Shown: positions 18,961 through 28,202 of the stretch, one piece after another
Position numbering within the stretch: position 1 is the first letter of the stretch
Layout of the letters: every line of letters starts with the position of its first letter
From: Verrucomicrobiia bacterium
GTDB taxonomy: Bacteria > Verrucomicrobiota > Verrucomicrobiia > Palsa-1439
DNA: 64,000 nucleotides
Direction of reading: 5' to 3'
Assembly: GCA_035577545.1 (NCBI GenBank)
Contig: DATLVI010000013.1
Span: 1 to 64,000, forward strand
The notes under the pieces: generated by a model
What the model was told of the DNA's origin: nothing
The model's input: the letters and a program-made list of their open reading frames with translations, nothing else
The model's database searches: none
Program-made: the position numbers and the translations under genes

Positions 18961-19344
18961 TCAGTACGCACCCCAGTCGATGCCCACGCCATCCAGGGCC
19001 GACTTGGTTGTCGCGTTGACCGAAATCTGGGTGCCTCCGACGACGGTGACGGCAAAGGCGTTGCCGAGCAGGTCATTTGGCTTCCAGGTGGTCTTCAAGT
19101 AAGTCTGCGCGCCGACGGTATCGACGGCAGCGCCATCTGACTGGCCGGTTTCCAGAGCCCATTGGTTGATGGCCGCATCCATCTGGCGGCAATCGTTCAA
19201 GATGCGCCGCCCCTGCGATTGCTTACGCGCCTTGACAAAGCCTGGAATTGCCAACGCGGCCAGCAGCCCAATAATTGCGACGACTATCATTATTTCGACC
19301 AGGGTGAATCCCTGGTTATCCTGTTTGAGAGTATTATGGCTCAT
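18961..19344 (-). CDS. Type II secretion/type IV pilus pseudopilin
   Basis: A 127-residue prepilin-like protein. A short basic leader ends at Gly in QGFTLVEIMIVVAIIGLLAALAI, the classic prepilin peptidase site with Glu+5 and a hydrophobic N-terminal helix. A small variable globular domain follows (ILNDCRQMDAAINQWAL, then a C-terminal GVGIDWGAY). ATG 19344 follows GGGAG by about 10 nt and is preferred over GTG 19353. It stands alone: no GspD/E/F or pilus assembly genes are nearby, as is common for the many orphan pseudopilins of Verrucomicrobiota and Planctomycetota. Confidence 0.88.
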   Translation of the reverse strand: MSHNTLKQDNQGFTLVEIMIVVAIIGLLAALAIPGFVKARKQSQGRRILNDCRQMDAAINQWALETGQSDGAAVDTVGAQTYLKTTWKPNDLLGNAFAVTVVGGTQISVNATTKSALDGVGIDWGAY

Positions 19345-19473
19345 TGGTTTCACCGCTCCCTATGATGATTGGTTATGTACTGCATAGTAATCATGCGGCA
19401 TACCGTAAGAGCATTGGAAGTGCCAAGGGACAACAAGCGAGCCAGTCATATTGGCTGGCATTCGGTAAGCTGA

Positions 19474-20037
19474 TTAAGCCGATTCGCCTCGTGGGGATCC
19501 GATTATTTCGGAGGCGATAATGATGTTCCGGATATTCTGTCGATCGCGCAGGGCTTGTGCCCATTGGGTGGCGCGGGTGGGTTGTGTAGGCGCCGGTGTG
19601 TTCATAATTGTTTGCTTTGTGTCAGGCGCATCCGTGACACGCTCTGGCTCGGGGGATGGAGGAGGGGGTGCCGCGTTGGGAACGGGTGGAGGAACAACGG
19701 GTGGTTGCGACGCTGGCAAGCCGCTTAACTGTTCGACGAAGCGACGGATCTGATCAGCGTCGATTCGTCGCACCTTACTCGCTGGACCGGCGATAGGGCG
19801 GGGACCCATTGGTGCCGCAGTTCGCTGAAGCGCGGGGGGCGCGCGCTGCACCTGCGCGACCATCGGGCGTGGTTGCGGCTGCCGACGCGGTGTTCTTGGG
19901 AGAGTCACTCGCGGCGTCTCATCCAAATCAGCTGTGTCTTCATCAGCCGGTTTCTGCAGCTTTGTGAAGCCTTTGACCAGGGCAACCACTACGACAATGA
20001 TCACCCAAATCAGGCCGTCGATATTGGCGAGTTTCAC
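19474..20037 (-). CDS. Hypothetical single-pass membrane protein, proline-rich
   Basis: Unknown protein of about 187 residues. A GTG at 20037 directly follows floA (5 nt after its stop) and begins VKLANIDGLIWVIIVVVVALVKGF, one transmembrane helix near the N-terminus. The rest is a low-complexity, Pro/Gln/Arg-rich cytosolic or periplasmic region, then a helix (DADQIRRFVEQLSGL) and a C-terminal helix (QWAQALRDRQNIRNIIIASEIIGSP). The frame is open further upstream to 20142 inside floA. As the last gene of the nfeD-nfeD-floA run it is a candidate microdomain accessory or scaffold; that role is inference from position. Confidence 0.7.
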   Translation of the reverse strand: MKLANIDGLIWVIIVVVVALVKGFTKLQKPADEDTADLDETPRVTLPRTPRRQPQPRPMVAQVQRAPPALQRTAAPMGPRPIAGPASKVRRIDADQIRRFVEQLSGLPASQPPVVPPPVPNAAPPPPSPEPERVTDAPDTKQTIMNTPAPTQPTRATQWAQALRDRQNIRNIIIASEIIGSPRGESA

Positions 20038-20041
20038 GGTG

Positions 20042-21076
20042 CTAGCTGGCCGTGCCGGATTTGCTGACGTCTTCGCCCGCGATTGATTGGCGCATCCGCG
20101 TGTCTGATTGGATGTTCTGCATGCGATAGTAATCCATGACACCGAGCCGACCGCTGCGGAACGCTTCCGCCATGGCCATCGGAATTTGGGCTTCCGCTTC
20201 CACGACCTTCGCTCGCATCTCTTGCGTCCGGGCCTTCATTTCCTGTTCATTGGCCACGGCGATGGCGCGACGCGTTTCAGCGTTGGCAATGGCCATCTGC
20301 TTGTTGGCTTCGGCTTGTTCCTGCTGCAGGCGCGCGCCGATATTGTCGCCGACGTCGACGTCCGCGATGTCGATGGACATAATACCGAAGGCCGTGCTCG
20401 CATCGAGGCCCTTCTCCAACACGCGCTTGGAGATCGTGTCGGGATTCTCCAGAACATCTTTGTAGGAATTGGCCGAGCCAATGGCGGTGACGATGCCTTC
20501 ACCGACGCGGGCGATGATGGTTTCTTCCGTGGCGCCGCCGACAAACCGGTCGAGATGCGTGCGCACCGTGACCCGCGCCTTGACCTGAAGCTGGATGCCG
20601 TCCTTGGCGACGGCCGCGATTGTTTGCTTGCCGCTGGCTGGATTCGGGCAGTCAATGACCTTGGGGTTCACGGAGGTCATCACGGCTTCGAACACGCTCT
20701 TGCCAGACTGATGGGTGGCCAGGTCGATGGCGGCCGCCTGGTTGAAGCCGAGATTCAGATTCGCTTTTTCCGCGGCGATGAGGGCGCGGACAACCTGGTT
20801 GACGTCGCCACCGGCCAGGTAATGCGCTTCGAGTTGGTCGGTCGTGAGCGGGATGCCGGCTTTCACCGCGGTAATGCGGCTTTGGACGACCAGTCCGATG
20901 GGCACGCGACGCAGCCGCATGCTCAACAGCGTCAGGAACGACACCGGCGCGCCGGTCATGCGGGCTTGAATCCAAATGTTGATGAATGAGATCACCACGA
21001 AGAACGCGATCAAACCGAAAATACAGCAGACCGCCAAGATCGCCATTAGAATGAGTGAGCCAATACTGCCGTCCAT
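20042..21076 (-). CDS. floA: Flotillin-like protein FloA
   Basis: Bacterial flotillins organise membrane microdomains. The 344-residue protein has an N-terminal membrane helix (about 8-33), then the conserved FloA (formerly UPF0365) core: [26 protein letters not shown], the SPFH-like [28 protein letters not shown] and the Ala/Glu-rich coiled coil (about 255-310) with repeated A/E/Q heptads. It is 15 nt downstream of the short nfeD gene, the standard NfeD-flotillin pairing. Confidence 0.95.
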   Translation of the reverse strand: MDGSIGSLILMAILAVCCIFGLIAFFVVISFINIWIQARMTGAPVSFLTLLSMRLRRVPIGLVVQSRITAVKAGIPLTTDQLEAHYLAGGDVNQVVRALIAAEKANLNLGFNQAAAIDLATHQSGKSVFEAVMTSVNPKVIDCPNPASGKQTIAAVAKDGIQLQVKARVTVRTHLDRFVGGATEETIIARVGEGIVTAIGSANSYKDVLENPDTISKRVLEKGLDASTAFGIMSIDIADVDVGDNIGARLQQEQAEANKQMAIANAETRRAIAVANEQEMKARTQEMRAKVVEAEAQIPMAMAEAFRSGRLGVMDYYRMQNIQSDTRMRQSIAGEDVSKSGTAS

Positions 21077-21091
21077 ATAGTTACGCCTCCT

Positions 21092-21568
21092 TTAACCAAG
21101 TTGTTTTACCACGAGTCGATTCTTGTGCACCGCCACGATTTTGATGGGACTGCCGCTCTCAATCATGCCGGATTCAGCTTCCACGTCGAGCCGTTTACCG
21201 TCAATGAGCGCCATTCCTGCGGGTCGCAAGACCGTCTGCGCCACGCCTTCGCGACCAATCCAGTCATTCACTCGCGGTGCCTCCGCGCTGGCGCCCGTTT
21301 GTTTCTCGGCCAAAATCATTCTCCTGCCCGCGGTCGTCCTCGGGAAATACCAGATGGACGCGTAACCCGCCCCGATGCCGAGCGCCACTTCCACGCAGAA
21401 CATCATAATCGTCTGGTTCCGGCTGCCGGTGTCACGGTAACAGATTATCGTCGCGAACAGCATCAGCACCGCGCCGATACTGCCCAGCACGAAGCCGGGG
21501 ATATAAAAATCTACGGCGATAAACATCAGTCCTACAACCGTCAATAGGACGATGAGCGTCCAGTTCAT
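21092..21568 (-). CDS. Short NfeD-like membrane protein
   Basis: 158 residues: two or three transmembrane helices at the N-terminus (LIVLLTVVGLMFIAVDFYIPGFVLG, VLMLFATIICY) and a C-terminal NfeD OB-fold (IGREGVAQTVLRPAGMALIDGKRLDVEAE, then SPIKIVAVHKNRLVV). It is the truncated NfeD class that lacks the protease domain and is normally paired with flotillin. It overlaps the long nfeD gene by ATGA and precedes floA by 15 nt. Confidence 0.9.
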   Translation of the reverse strand: MNWTLIVLLTVVGLMFIAVDFYIPGFVLGSIGAVLMLFATIICYRDTGSRNQTIMMFCVEVALGIGAGYASIWYFPRTTAGRRMILAEKQTGASAEAPRVNDWIGREGVAQTVLRPAGMALIDGKRLDVEAESGMIESGSPIKIVAVHKNRLVVKQLG

Positions 21569-23028
21569 GCCGGTTCCCGGGCCATGGCCTTCACCACAAC
21601 GCGGCTGCCCTGTACTTCCACGATCGTGATCGGCTTGCCCTTCTCAATCAGATCACCCTCTGTGACGACATCCACCAACTTGTCGCCGAAGCGTCCCTTG
21701 CCGGATGGACGCAGATTCGTCTCCGCGACACCCGACACGCCAAGCAGCGCTTTCGCTTCGCCGAGGCTGGCCGAGTACCCTTCCGCCGTGCTCGTCGCCG
21801 CTACCAGCTCCATTTTCCGAAAGAGCGTGCTCTTGGGCAGGTACCGACCGAGCAGCATGGCGGCCAGGAAAGCGCCGATCATGCTTCCGAAGACTTTCAT
21901 TAGGGGGACCTGCAACTGATCCCAGCTGGGCAGGACCGGCGCGCCCGGCAGGTGGCCGGCCATGGCCAGCACCAGCGCCGCCAGTACTGCGACGGTGCCC
22001 AATGCCGCGGAGAGAAAGTGACCGGGAAACAGGAAGAATTCCACGGCCAGCAACAACAACCCGAAAACAAACAGCCCCACTTCCTCCCAACCGGCGAGTC
22101 CGGCCACGAAATAGCCGAGGAAATAAATGGCAAAGCAAATCACGGCCACAATCGCCGGCAGCGCCACACCGGGGTGCGACAACTCGATGTACAGCGCCAG
22201 GAACCCAACCAGGATGAGCAGCGGAGAGATCGTCGTGATCCACCGGGCCAGCTGTTCGAACCCCGACGGCGACACTTCGAACGTGCGAACACCCGACAAC
22301 CCAACTTTCCGCAACAACTCATCGAGCGACTTTACCGTACCCGCGGACAGCAGCGGTGTGGCCGGGTCGCCGTACTCATGGGCCGCCTCCTCGTTCGTCA
22401 GGGTCAGCAGCTTGCCCTTGGGGGTGATTACTTCATCGTCAATGGTCAACCCGCGGTCGGCATCGACCATCGCTTCAAATACCTCCGGGTTGTGGCCTTT
22501 CTCCTGCGCGGTGGCGCGAATCCGCGCGCGCATCGCGGACGTGAGTTTCTCCTCGTAACTCTTCGGCAACTCCTGCACCCCCGAGCCAGGGGCGAGCATC
22601 ACGGGCGTGGCGGCGCCGATCACGCTACCGGGCGCCATGAAGATCTTGTCCGTGGCCGCGGCAATGAACGCGCCGGCCGAGTAGGCCTTGTCATCCACGT
22701 AGGTATAGGTTTTCATCGGGGCGCGCTCGAGCAGGCGAATGATCTCTTCCGTCACATCCACGCGACCGCCGTTCGTCCGCATATCGAGCACGACCGCCGT
22801 CGCCTTCTTCGCTTCCGCCTCACGCAAGCCACGCCGTACGAGATACAGGGTGTTATGAGTGATATCCTCGTGAATCGTCAGCACGCACACAGTCTGGTCG
22901 GTGGCGGCGTGAACGGGAAACAGGGTCGTGAGCAGGACCGTCAAGACGGCCGCCGCTCGCGCCACGAACAGCACCACGCCGCACCCGCCGATCTTCGCAC
23001 TCTGGCTCTGCGTTCGCCTCGACGACAT
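21565..23028 (-). CDS. Long NfeD protein, membrane-bound serine protease with OB domain
   Basis: A 487-residue NfeD of the long class: a signal or anchor helix (about 15-42), a ClpP/crotonase-like serine protease domain with the nucleophile Ser117 in YSAGA, a four to five helix membrane domain (about 300-420), and a C-terminal OB-fold (GVSGVAETNLRPSGKGRFGDKLVDV). ATG 23028 follows an AAGGAG/GATGAGG region; the frame runs 60 residues further upstream with no protein-like character. Archaeal relatives cleave the C-terminus of partner stomatins (known for PH1510), so FloA or another flotillin is the expected partner. Confidence 0.92.
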   Translation of the reverse strand: MSSRRTQSQSAKIGGCGVVLFVARAAAVLTVLLTTLFPVHAATDQTVCVLTIHEDITHNTLYLVRRGLREAEAKKATAVVLDMRTNGGRVDVTEEIIRLLERAPMKTYTYVDDKAYSAGAFIAAATDKIFMAPGSVIGAATPVMLAPGSGVQELPKSYEEKLTSAMRARIRATAQEKGHNPEVFEAMVDADRGLTIDDEVITPKGKLLTLTNEEAAHEYGDPATPLLSAGTVKSLDELLRKVGLSGVRTFEVSPSGFEQLARWITTISPLLILVGFLALYIELSHPGVALPAIVAVICFAIYFLGYFVAGLAGWEEVGLFVFGLLLLAVEFFLFPGHFLSAALGTVAVLAALVLAMAGHLPGAPVLPSWDQLQVPLMKVFGSMIGAFLAAMLLGRYLPKSTLFRKMELVAATSTAEGYSASLGEAKALLGVSGVAETNLRPSGKGRFGDKLVDVVTEGDLIEKGKPITIVEVQGSRVVVKAMAREPA

Positions 23029-23256
23029 CGCCTCATCTCCTTCCACTGTATCGTGCCGCAACGGTGCGCCAAGCGCCACTATAAAAGCATACCCTTGTTT
23101 GTAATGACCTGGAGGCCCTCCATTCCAGACGTGGGTTCCCATCATCTCGTACAGCACGCGTCGCGCTACTCCACTCCGAAATTGTCCTTGATCTTTATGC
23201 CCAAGCAAATGAATATAAACCCCCAGATCATTTCCGTCGGAAAGGGAGAAGGCGCC

Positions 23257-24159
23257 ATGAGAATAAATCTGTACAAGAAATGCTCCGTGCTTGGAGTCCC
23301 GATAATGGGACTTTGCCTAAAGGGCCTCGGTGTATTAGCGCTCGGTATGTTGTTCGCAAGTTGTTCCCCGAGCGAGACGGCCGCGCCCGGCAGGTCTGAT
23401 AAATCAGGAGCCATCGTTCTTAGCGGTTCGAACACGATTGGCGAAGAATTGGCCCCCCGCTTGATCGGGGAGTACAAGAAAGATCATCCCGCCGCGACGT
23501 TTCAAACCGAATTCAAAGGAACCGGGTATGGGGTGGCGGCGATGTTGGGCGGCCTCAGTGACATCGCGGCGGCTTCCCGGGTGCTCACCACGAATGAACT
23601 GGAACTGGCCCGGTCTCGCAATGTCAGTTGCAACGATTACATCATCGGTTCCTATAGCGTCGCAGTGATTGTTAATGCCGCCAACTCTGTCGGAAACCTG
23701 ACGCGGGACCAGATCCGGGACATTTTTACGGGCGCCATCCAAAACTGGAAGGAAGTGGGAGGTCCGGATGGGCCCATTCATCTGTACATCCGCGACCCGA
23801 TTTCCGGGACACACCTGGGCTTTCGCGAATTGGCAATGGAGAACAAGCCGTATGGCGTCGGCATGAAGCCACTGACCAGCTACTCGTCCATCGTCCAGTC
23901 GGTTGCCGTCGATGCGGGAGGAATCGGTTATTGCAGCATCGAGCTGTCGACGAAGCCGAACGTCAAGGCCGTGTCCATTGGCGGAATCGCTCCGACCGCG
24001 GCGATGGTGAACCAGGGCCAGTATCCCTATGCGCGCGCCTTGCATCTTTTTACCGACAAGGAAAAGGAAGCACCTGCGGCGCACGATTTTATTCAATTTG
24101 TCCAATCTTCCACGGGGCAAAAGCTTCTTGATCAAATGGGCTTCATACCGCACCCGTAG
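23257..24159 (+). CDS. PstS-family phosphate-binding lipoprotein
   Basis: A 300-residue periplasmic substrate-binding protein. The lipobox LFASC places the acylated Cys at residue 36 after a basic N-region and hydrophobic core. The mature part opens with VLSGSNTIGEELAPRLI and contains the phosphate-loop-like RDPISGTHLGF and VDAGGIGYCS segments of PBP-like domains. ATG 23257 follows AAAGGGAGAAGG. No pstC, pstA, pstB or phoU is adjacent, so it may be an orphan sensor or ligand-binding protein rather than a transporter subunit. It diverges from the nfeD operon across 228 nt. Confidence 0.85.
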   Translation: MRINLYKKCSVLGVPIMGLCLKGLGVLALGMLFASCSPSETAAPGRSDKSGAIVLSGSNTIGEELAPRLIGEYKKDHPAATFQTEFKGTGYGVAAMLGGLSDIAAASRVLTTNELELARSRNVSCNDYIIGSYSVAVIVNAANSVGNLTRDQIRDIFTGAIQNWKEVGGPDGPIHLYIRDPISGTHLGFRELAMENKPYGVGMKPLTSYSSIVQSVAVDAGGIGYCSIELSTKPNVKAVSIGGIAPTAAMVNQGQYPYARALHLFTDKEKEAPAAHDFIQFVQSSTGQKLLDQMGFIPHP

Positions 24160-24273
24160 GTCGTGACGGGAGGTCGGTACGCTCGATCAGTCCGACGTCT
24201 GACGGCGGCTCGTTTGTGGGATCATTACCACGGTAAACCCTTCACCGATTGCCCTGCCTCTCGGTTTTTGCCG

Positions 24274-24302
24274 TTGGTGTTGCGGCAGAGCGCTCTTATA
24301 GT
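24274..24302 (+). promoter_or_regulatory. Possible sigma-70 promoter for TPR gene
   Basis: A -35-like TTGGTG (24274-24279), 17-nt spacer and -10 TATAGT (24297-24302) lie immediately before the TPR gene. The expected transcription start would be only a few nt before the ATG at 24312, so the message would be leaderless or nearly so. There is no Shine-Dalgarno, which is consistent. Confidence 0.3.
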
Positions 24303-24311
24303 TGAAAAAAT

Positions 24312-25421
24312 ATGAATCGGGCATTCATCAGTGTCGCGATTGGCCTCACGCTTCTGGGTCGCGCACCCTACCTCTCTTCCGTCCCGGCAGCGTCACCAGA
24401 AGAAACGCTTACGCCTGAGCAAGTGGCCCAGGGACAGTTCGACTTTGGCGTGCAGTTGATGCGCGATCGCAAGTGGGCGGGGGCGACGCAGGCTTTCGAA
24501 CGGGCGATCAATGCGCGCACGAATTTTCCGCAAGCGTACAACAACTGGGGTATCTCGCTCGTGCAACTGGGCAAACAGGGCCTGACCGAGGCGCGGCAGT
24601 TGCAATCCTTCCAGGCTGCGGCGGAGAAGTTCAGCAAGGCCGCTGCCCAGAAGCCGGACGACAAGCTCACCTATATTCTCTGGAGCGAGACGCTGCTCTT
24701 GATCGGTGATTTGCCCGTGGAATCCCGCACCCGCCTGGCTTGTTACCAGGGGGCTGTGGAAAAGTGCCGTAAAGCCGTTGAAATCGCGCCCGACGACTGG
24801 GAGTCCTACAATAAGTGGGCCGTGATTCTCTCCACAAAACTGCCCGACTACGCCGTGAACGATCAGGCGCGTTTTCAATTGTACAAGGAGGCCGCGGCGC
24901 TTTTCGCCAAGGCAGCCGACCACGCGCGCTTCAGTGGCGAAATCGGCCCCGTCTGCAACAACTGGGCTGGTGCGCTTGTGCACGCGGCGCATGTCTCGAA
25001 TGACCGTGAAACGGAGCAATCACTGCTGCGCGAGGCGTTGGAGAAATTTGAACGTGCTGCCAGGGCACAGCCAGGCGCGGCAAACACGTACACGATGTGG
25101 GGCAACGCGCTGATTGATTTGGGGAAGGCCAGTCGTCTCCGCAGCGATTTCCGCGACGCCATCGAGAGGCTGAACACCAGCCTCGCCCTGCGGCCCGATG
25201 ATCCCGCCACGCTCTACAGCCTCGCCCGCGTCTACGCGCAGCTCGACGATCCCGTCATGGCCGCGCAGAACCTCAAGAAATGTTTCGATGTTGATTCTAA
25301 CCGGCTTTATCGCCAATCCGCGTCAGAGGATGCCGACCTCGCCACCCTCCGCGGCACTCCCGAATTCGACGACCTGATGGGCAAGCCCAGCCCGCGCGGC
25401 CTCCCCAACAACCCGCACTAA
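24312..25421 (+). CDS. Exported TPR-repeat protein
   Basis: 369 residues with an N-terminal signal peptide (about 1-27, ending near VPAAS) and then a run of TPR-like helix pairs, easily seen in FERAINARTNFPQAYNNWGISLVQLG, CRKAVEIAPDDWESYNKWAVIL and LNTSLALRPDDPATLYSLARVYAQL. The C-terminus (ADLATLRGTPEFDDLMGK) is a motif frequently ending TPR scaffolds. A periplasmic protein-protein interaction role is likely; the partner is unknown. It is monocistronic, 152 nt after the PstS-like gene and convergent with the regulator gene. Confidence 0.82.
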   Translation: MNRAFISVAIGLTLLGRAPYLSSVPAASPEETLTPEQVAQGQFDFGVQLMRDRKWAGATQAFERAINARTNFPQAYNNWGISLVQLGKQGLTEARQLQSFQAAAEKFSKAAAQKPDDKLTYILWSETLLLIGDLPVESRTRLACYQGAVEKCRKAVEIAPDDWESYNKWAVILSTKLPDYAVNDQARFQLYKEAAALFAKAADHARFSGEIGPVCNNWAGALVHAAHVSNDRETEQSLLREALEKFERAARAQPGAANTYTMWGNALIDLGKASRLRSDFRDAIERLNTSLALRPDDPATLYSLARVYAQLDDPVMAAQNLKKCFDVDSNRLYRQSASEDADLATLRGTPEFDDLMGKPSPRGLPNNPH

Positions 25422-25461
25422 GCGACAGGCCGCAATAGCCAGCACGATCGGGCCTAGTCGT

Positions 25462-25477
25462 CCCGAAGACTCTCGGG
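25462..25477. terminator. Short hairpin between convergent genes
   Basis: CCCGA (25462-25466) pairs with TCGGG (25473-25477) around a 6-nt loop in the 82-nt gap between the convergent TPR and response-regulator genes. The stem is only 5 bp with no T-tract, so a bidirectional terminator role is only possible. Confidence 0.25.
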
Positions 25478-25503
25478 CCTGCCCGCCATCGCGCGAAGTC
25501 CGG

Positions 25504-26274
25504 CTATCGAGTCGCCGCTTTGGAAGGGCGGGGCTTCGCTGGCTTGCCAACGAGCTCGCGCGCGGTCAACGAGGCGTCGACGTCCGGGACGCGGTAACGC
25601 AGCCAATGAATGGCGAAGCGCGCCAGTTCCTCGCCCGTCCTCAGGTTCAGCTTCAGTTTGATATGCTCCCGATGCGATGCCACGGTCTTGTTGCTGAGAT
25701 GCAGTCGGCGGGCGATCTCGTGGGTGGCGTAGCCGTCACCGATCAACTGGAAAACCTCCAATTCGCGGTTGCTCAGGCGTTGGGCGAGGGAAGTGGCCTT
25801 GTCTTCCGGCACGTTGCCCCCGATGCGGTTGACGATCGCATCCCTGACTTTTTCGCTCAAATAGACCTGGCCGCGCAGCACCTGGCGGATCGCTTGCAAC
25901 AGGATGTCCGTTTCCTGCTGCTTCATTACATAGCCCTTGGCGCCGGCGTGCAAACTGCGTTCGGCATAGAGCGCCTCGTCGTGCATGGACAAGACCAAGG
26001 CTGGCAGTTGCGGATAGCGCACTTTCAAATCCTTGATCAACTCGATGCCATTGCCTTCGCCCAAGCCGATGTCCACCACGGCGATGTGGGGCCGCAACTT
26101 CTCGATGGCATCCAGAGCGGCATGAGCGTCCCGCGCCTGGCCGCAGACCTTCAGGTCCGGTTCCGCATTGATTCGCTGGGCCAACCCCTCGCAAACGACC
26201 GGGTGATCATCCACCAACAGAACGCGCTGCTTGATGTCGGCAACTTCCGACTGTTTCCCTCGGGCGCTTTTCAT
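25504..26274 (-). CDS. NarL/FixJ-family response regulator
   Basis: 256 residues: a receiver domain with the acidic pocket VDD (21-23), the phospho-acceptor Asp68 in VVDIGLGEG, Ser/Lys switch residues (LSMHD, GYVMK), then a LuxR-type helix-turn-helix (LSNRELEVFQLIGDGYATHEIARRLHLSNKTVASHREHIKLKL). The ATG at 26274 overlaps the stop of the kinase gene (ATGA), so the pair is translationally coupled. The frame continues upstream inside the kinase gene but is not protein-like there. A 40-residue basic C-terminal tail (GKPAKPRPSKAATR) is unusual. Target genes are unknown. Confidence 0.93.
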   Translation of the reverse strand: MKSARGKQSEVADIKQRVLLVDDHPVVCEGLAQRINAEPDLKVCGQARDAHAALDAIEKLRPHIAVVDIGLGEGNGIELIKDLKVRYPQLPALVLSMHDEALYAERSLHAGAKGYVMKQQETDILLQAIRQVLRGQVYLSEKVRDAIVNRIGGNVPEDKATSLAQRLSNRELEVFQLIGDGYATHEIARRLHLSNKTVASHREHIKLKLNLRTGEELARFAIHWLRYRVPDVDASLTARELVGKPAKPRPSKAATR

Positions 26275-27977
26275 TTTGCTCTTCGGACACGAGAGGGCAA
26301 CGTGCAGCACATGATCGTCCCGCCTCCGCGACAGGGCGCAAACTGGAGTCGCGCGCCGATCGCGCGTGCGCGGCAATTCATGTTCTCAATGCCCATACCC
26401 CAGTCTTCGACAGAAACGTTGGACAATCCGCGGCCGTTGTCGATAACGCTGAGCACGGTCCCGCGTCCTTTCCGGTGGAGGGAGACGCGGATCTCGGTGG
26501 CCTTCCCGTGAGTAATACTATTATGGATTGCCTCTTGCGTGATGCGGTAGAGATGGACCGCTGCGCCATGGTCCCGAATACGGACACGGTGAGTGGATTC
26601 AAACCGGCAAGAAATGGCGAACATCGTCCCAATGGAGGAGGTCAGTTCTTCGAGCGCCGCCACCAACCCCATGGCTCCCAAATTGACCGGGTTGAGCCCG
26701 CGCGCGATCTGGCGGGCCTGCACAGCGGTCGCCCGCGACAATTCGGCAATTCGCGCCGCGACGGTAGCCTCCTTGGGCGATACCTTCGCAAGCGTGCTTT
26801 GCAGGTTGCTGGCGATATAAGCGATGCCGGCCAACTGTTGGCACAAGCCATCATGCAAATCGCGTCCGATGCGTTGCTGTTCGCGTTCGCTGATTTCCAG
26901 CAACTGCCTCTCAGCGCGCCGGCGTCCCATCACCTGGCCGATCTGACTGCAGATGTCCTTGAGCAATTGCAGCAGATGTTTGTCGGGCGGCAATACGCGT
27001 CGGCTAAAAACCGTGATGACCCCCAGCACTTCCCGGTTCAGACGTATCGGAAACGCGAACACGGTTCGCAAGCCGAACTTGTCCAGCGCCCGCTTTCGGT
27101 GCATGGCCGGCTGCTGGGAGATGTCGGCGATCCAGAGCGGCTTGTTGTGCGCCCAGACCGAGCCGGGGATGCCTTCGCCACGCGCAAAGCCCAAGTCCCG
27201 CGTGGCTCGCTCCACCCGCGGGAGCCGTTGCGAGGCGGGGTGCCAGGTCTGTGCACAGCGCAAAACGTTTGCGGCCGGATCGACAGTCCACAGCTCACCC
27301 CAGTCACCACCCAGGTTCTCACAAATGGCCCGAAAAATCTTCGGGCCGGCTTCCGTCAAGGTGTACGATTCCGCCAGCGCATGGGTGGTAGCCTGGTGCG
27401 CCCGCAACCGCTGCTGGGCGCGCCGTTTCTCGGTGACGTCCTGGGCCAGTAGCAGAAACAGCCGCTTGCCCCGCAAAGGGATCACGGCCGCTTCGATCTC
27501 AACGTCGATCAAGCTGCCGTCTTTTCGGTGATGGCGAAAGACATTGTCCTGTCCGTCGACGGCGCCGCCTCGCGATGAAGATAATTCCTGGCAGTACTTC
27601 TTGAAATCCGCGACGGACTCCGGCGCGCTGAGATCAATCACGCGCATCCGGTGAAATTCATGTCGCGAGTACTTGTATTGGCGGACGGTCGCCTCATTGA
27701 CGGCGAGAATACGCAGCGTCTTGGCGTCGCAGACGAACCGCGGTTGCGGAACCTTCACAAAGAGCAGCCGATGCAGTTCCTCGGCTTCCCACAAGGTTTC
27801 GAGCGCCTCCTGGGTCCTCGTCAGGGCTTCACCAACCCACTCAAACCCGGCCTTCTCGTCCAGGCGCTCAACACGTCCCCGGTTCCCGCCAAAGGGAAGA
27901 ATGGGCGGTAGCTTCGGTTTTAAGGTCAAACCCGGCCCCGACCGCTTCGCGTCTAGACGAATGGAGGTTCCCGCCAT
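26271..27977 (-). CDS. Cytosolic PAS-GAF histidine kinase (HisKA_3 type)
   Basis: 568 residues with no membrane segment. A PAS domain (about 70-190, with RHHRKDGSLIDVEIEAAVIPL and a QDVTEKRRAQQRL PAC end) and a GAF domain (about 200-350, GEGIPGSVWAHNKPLWIADI) are followed by the NarX/DegS-type dimerisation region with phospho-acceptor His375 in REQQRIGRDLHDGLCQQL. The HATPase lid has ITQEAIHNSITHG and IDNGRGL. The ligand is unknown; GAF could bind heme, cyclic nucleotides or small molecules. It is coupled to the NarL-type regulator downstream. Confidence 0.93.
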   Translation of the reverse strand: MAGTSIRLDAKRSGPGLTLKPKLPPILPFGGNRGRVERLDEKAGFEWVGEALTRTQEALETLWEAEELHRLLFVKVPQPRFVCDAKTLRILAVNEATVRQYKYSRHEFHRMRVIDLSAPESVADFKKYCQELSSSRGGAVDGQDNVFRHHRKDGSLIDVEIEAAVIPLRGKRLFLLLAQDVTEKRRAQQRLRAHQATTHALAESYTLTEAGPKIFRAICENLGGDWGELWTVDPAANVLRCAQTWHPASQRLPRVERATRDLGFARGEGIPGSVWAHNKPLWIADISQQPAMHRKRALDKFGLRTVFAFPIRLNREVLGVITVFSRRVLPPDKHLLQLLKDICSQIGQVMGRRRAERQLLEISEREQQRIGRDLHDGLCQQLAGIAYIASNLQSTLAKVSPKEATVAARIAELSRATAVQARQIARGLNPVNLGAMGLVAALEELTSSIGTMFAISCRFESTHRVRIRDHGAAVHLYRITQEAIHNSITHGKATEIRVSLHRKGRGTVLSVIDNGRGLSNVSVEDWGMGIENMNCRARAIGARLQFAPCRGGGTIMCCTLPSRVRRAK

Positions 27978-28044
27978 CTCTTTTTCTCCAAGTACAGGCT
28001 AAGACTACCTGAGGTTACGCAGTTTGCAAGCCTAATGCGAGGGG

Positions 28045-28118
28045 GGTGGCCGTCTGGGGCAGCAACTTATTGACTTGCTGGGCAATGCATAATTTGCGCA
28101 TCTGCCCCGGTAGCCACC
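28045..28118. repeat. Two-part inverted repeat between CBS gene and kinase gene
   Basis: GGTGGC (28045-28050) pairs with GCCACC (28113-28118) and GGGGCAG (28056-28062) with CTGCCCC (28102-28108), with 5- and 4-nt internal loops and a 39-nt apical loop. It lies between the stop of the CBS-protein gene and the start of the kinase gene (both minus strand), so it could be a terminator or a leader element of the kinase mRNA. Confidence 0.4.
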
Positions 28119-28202
28119 TTCCTTAGTGCAGCAACAGGGAAATAGCGTATTGCATGGTACTTACGCCGATGGCGATCCCGAAGCCACGTAGAATGCGGCT
28201 TC

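Noticed and set aside
21952-23256. Upstream extension of the PstS-like frame (735 residues total)
   Set aside because: The extra part is antisense to the long nfeD gene and His/Arg/Gln-rich; the lipoprotein signal begins at the internal ATG 23257.
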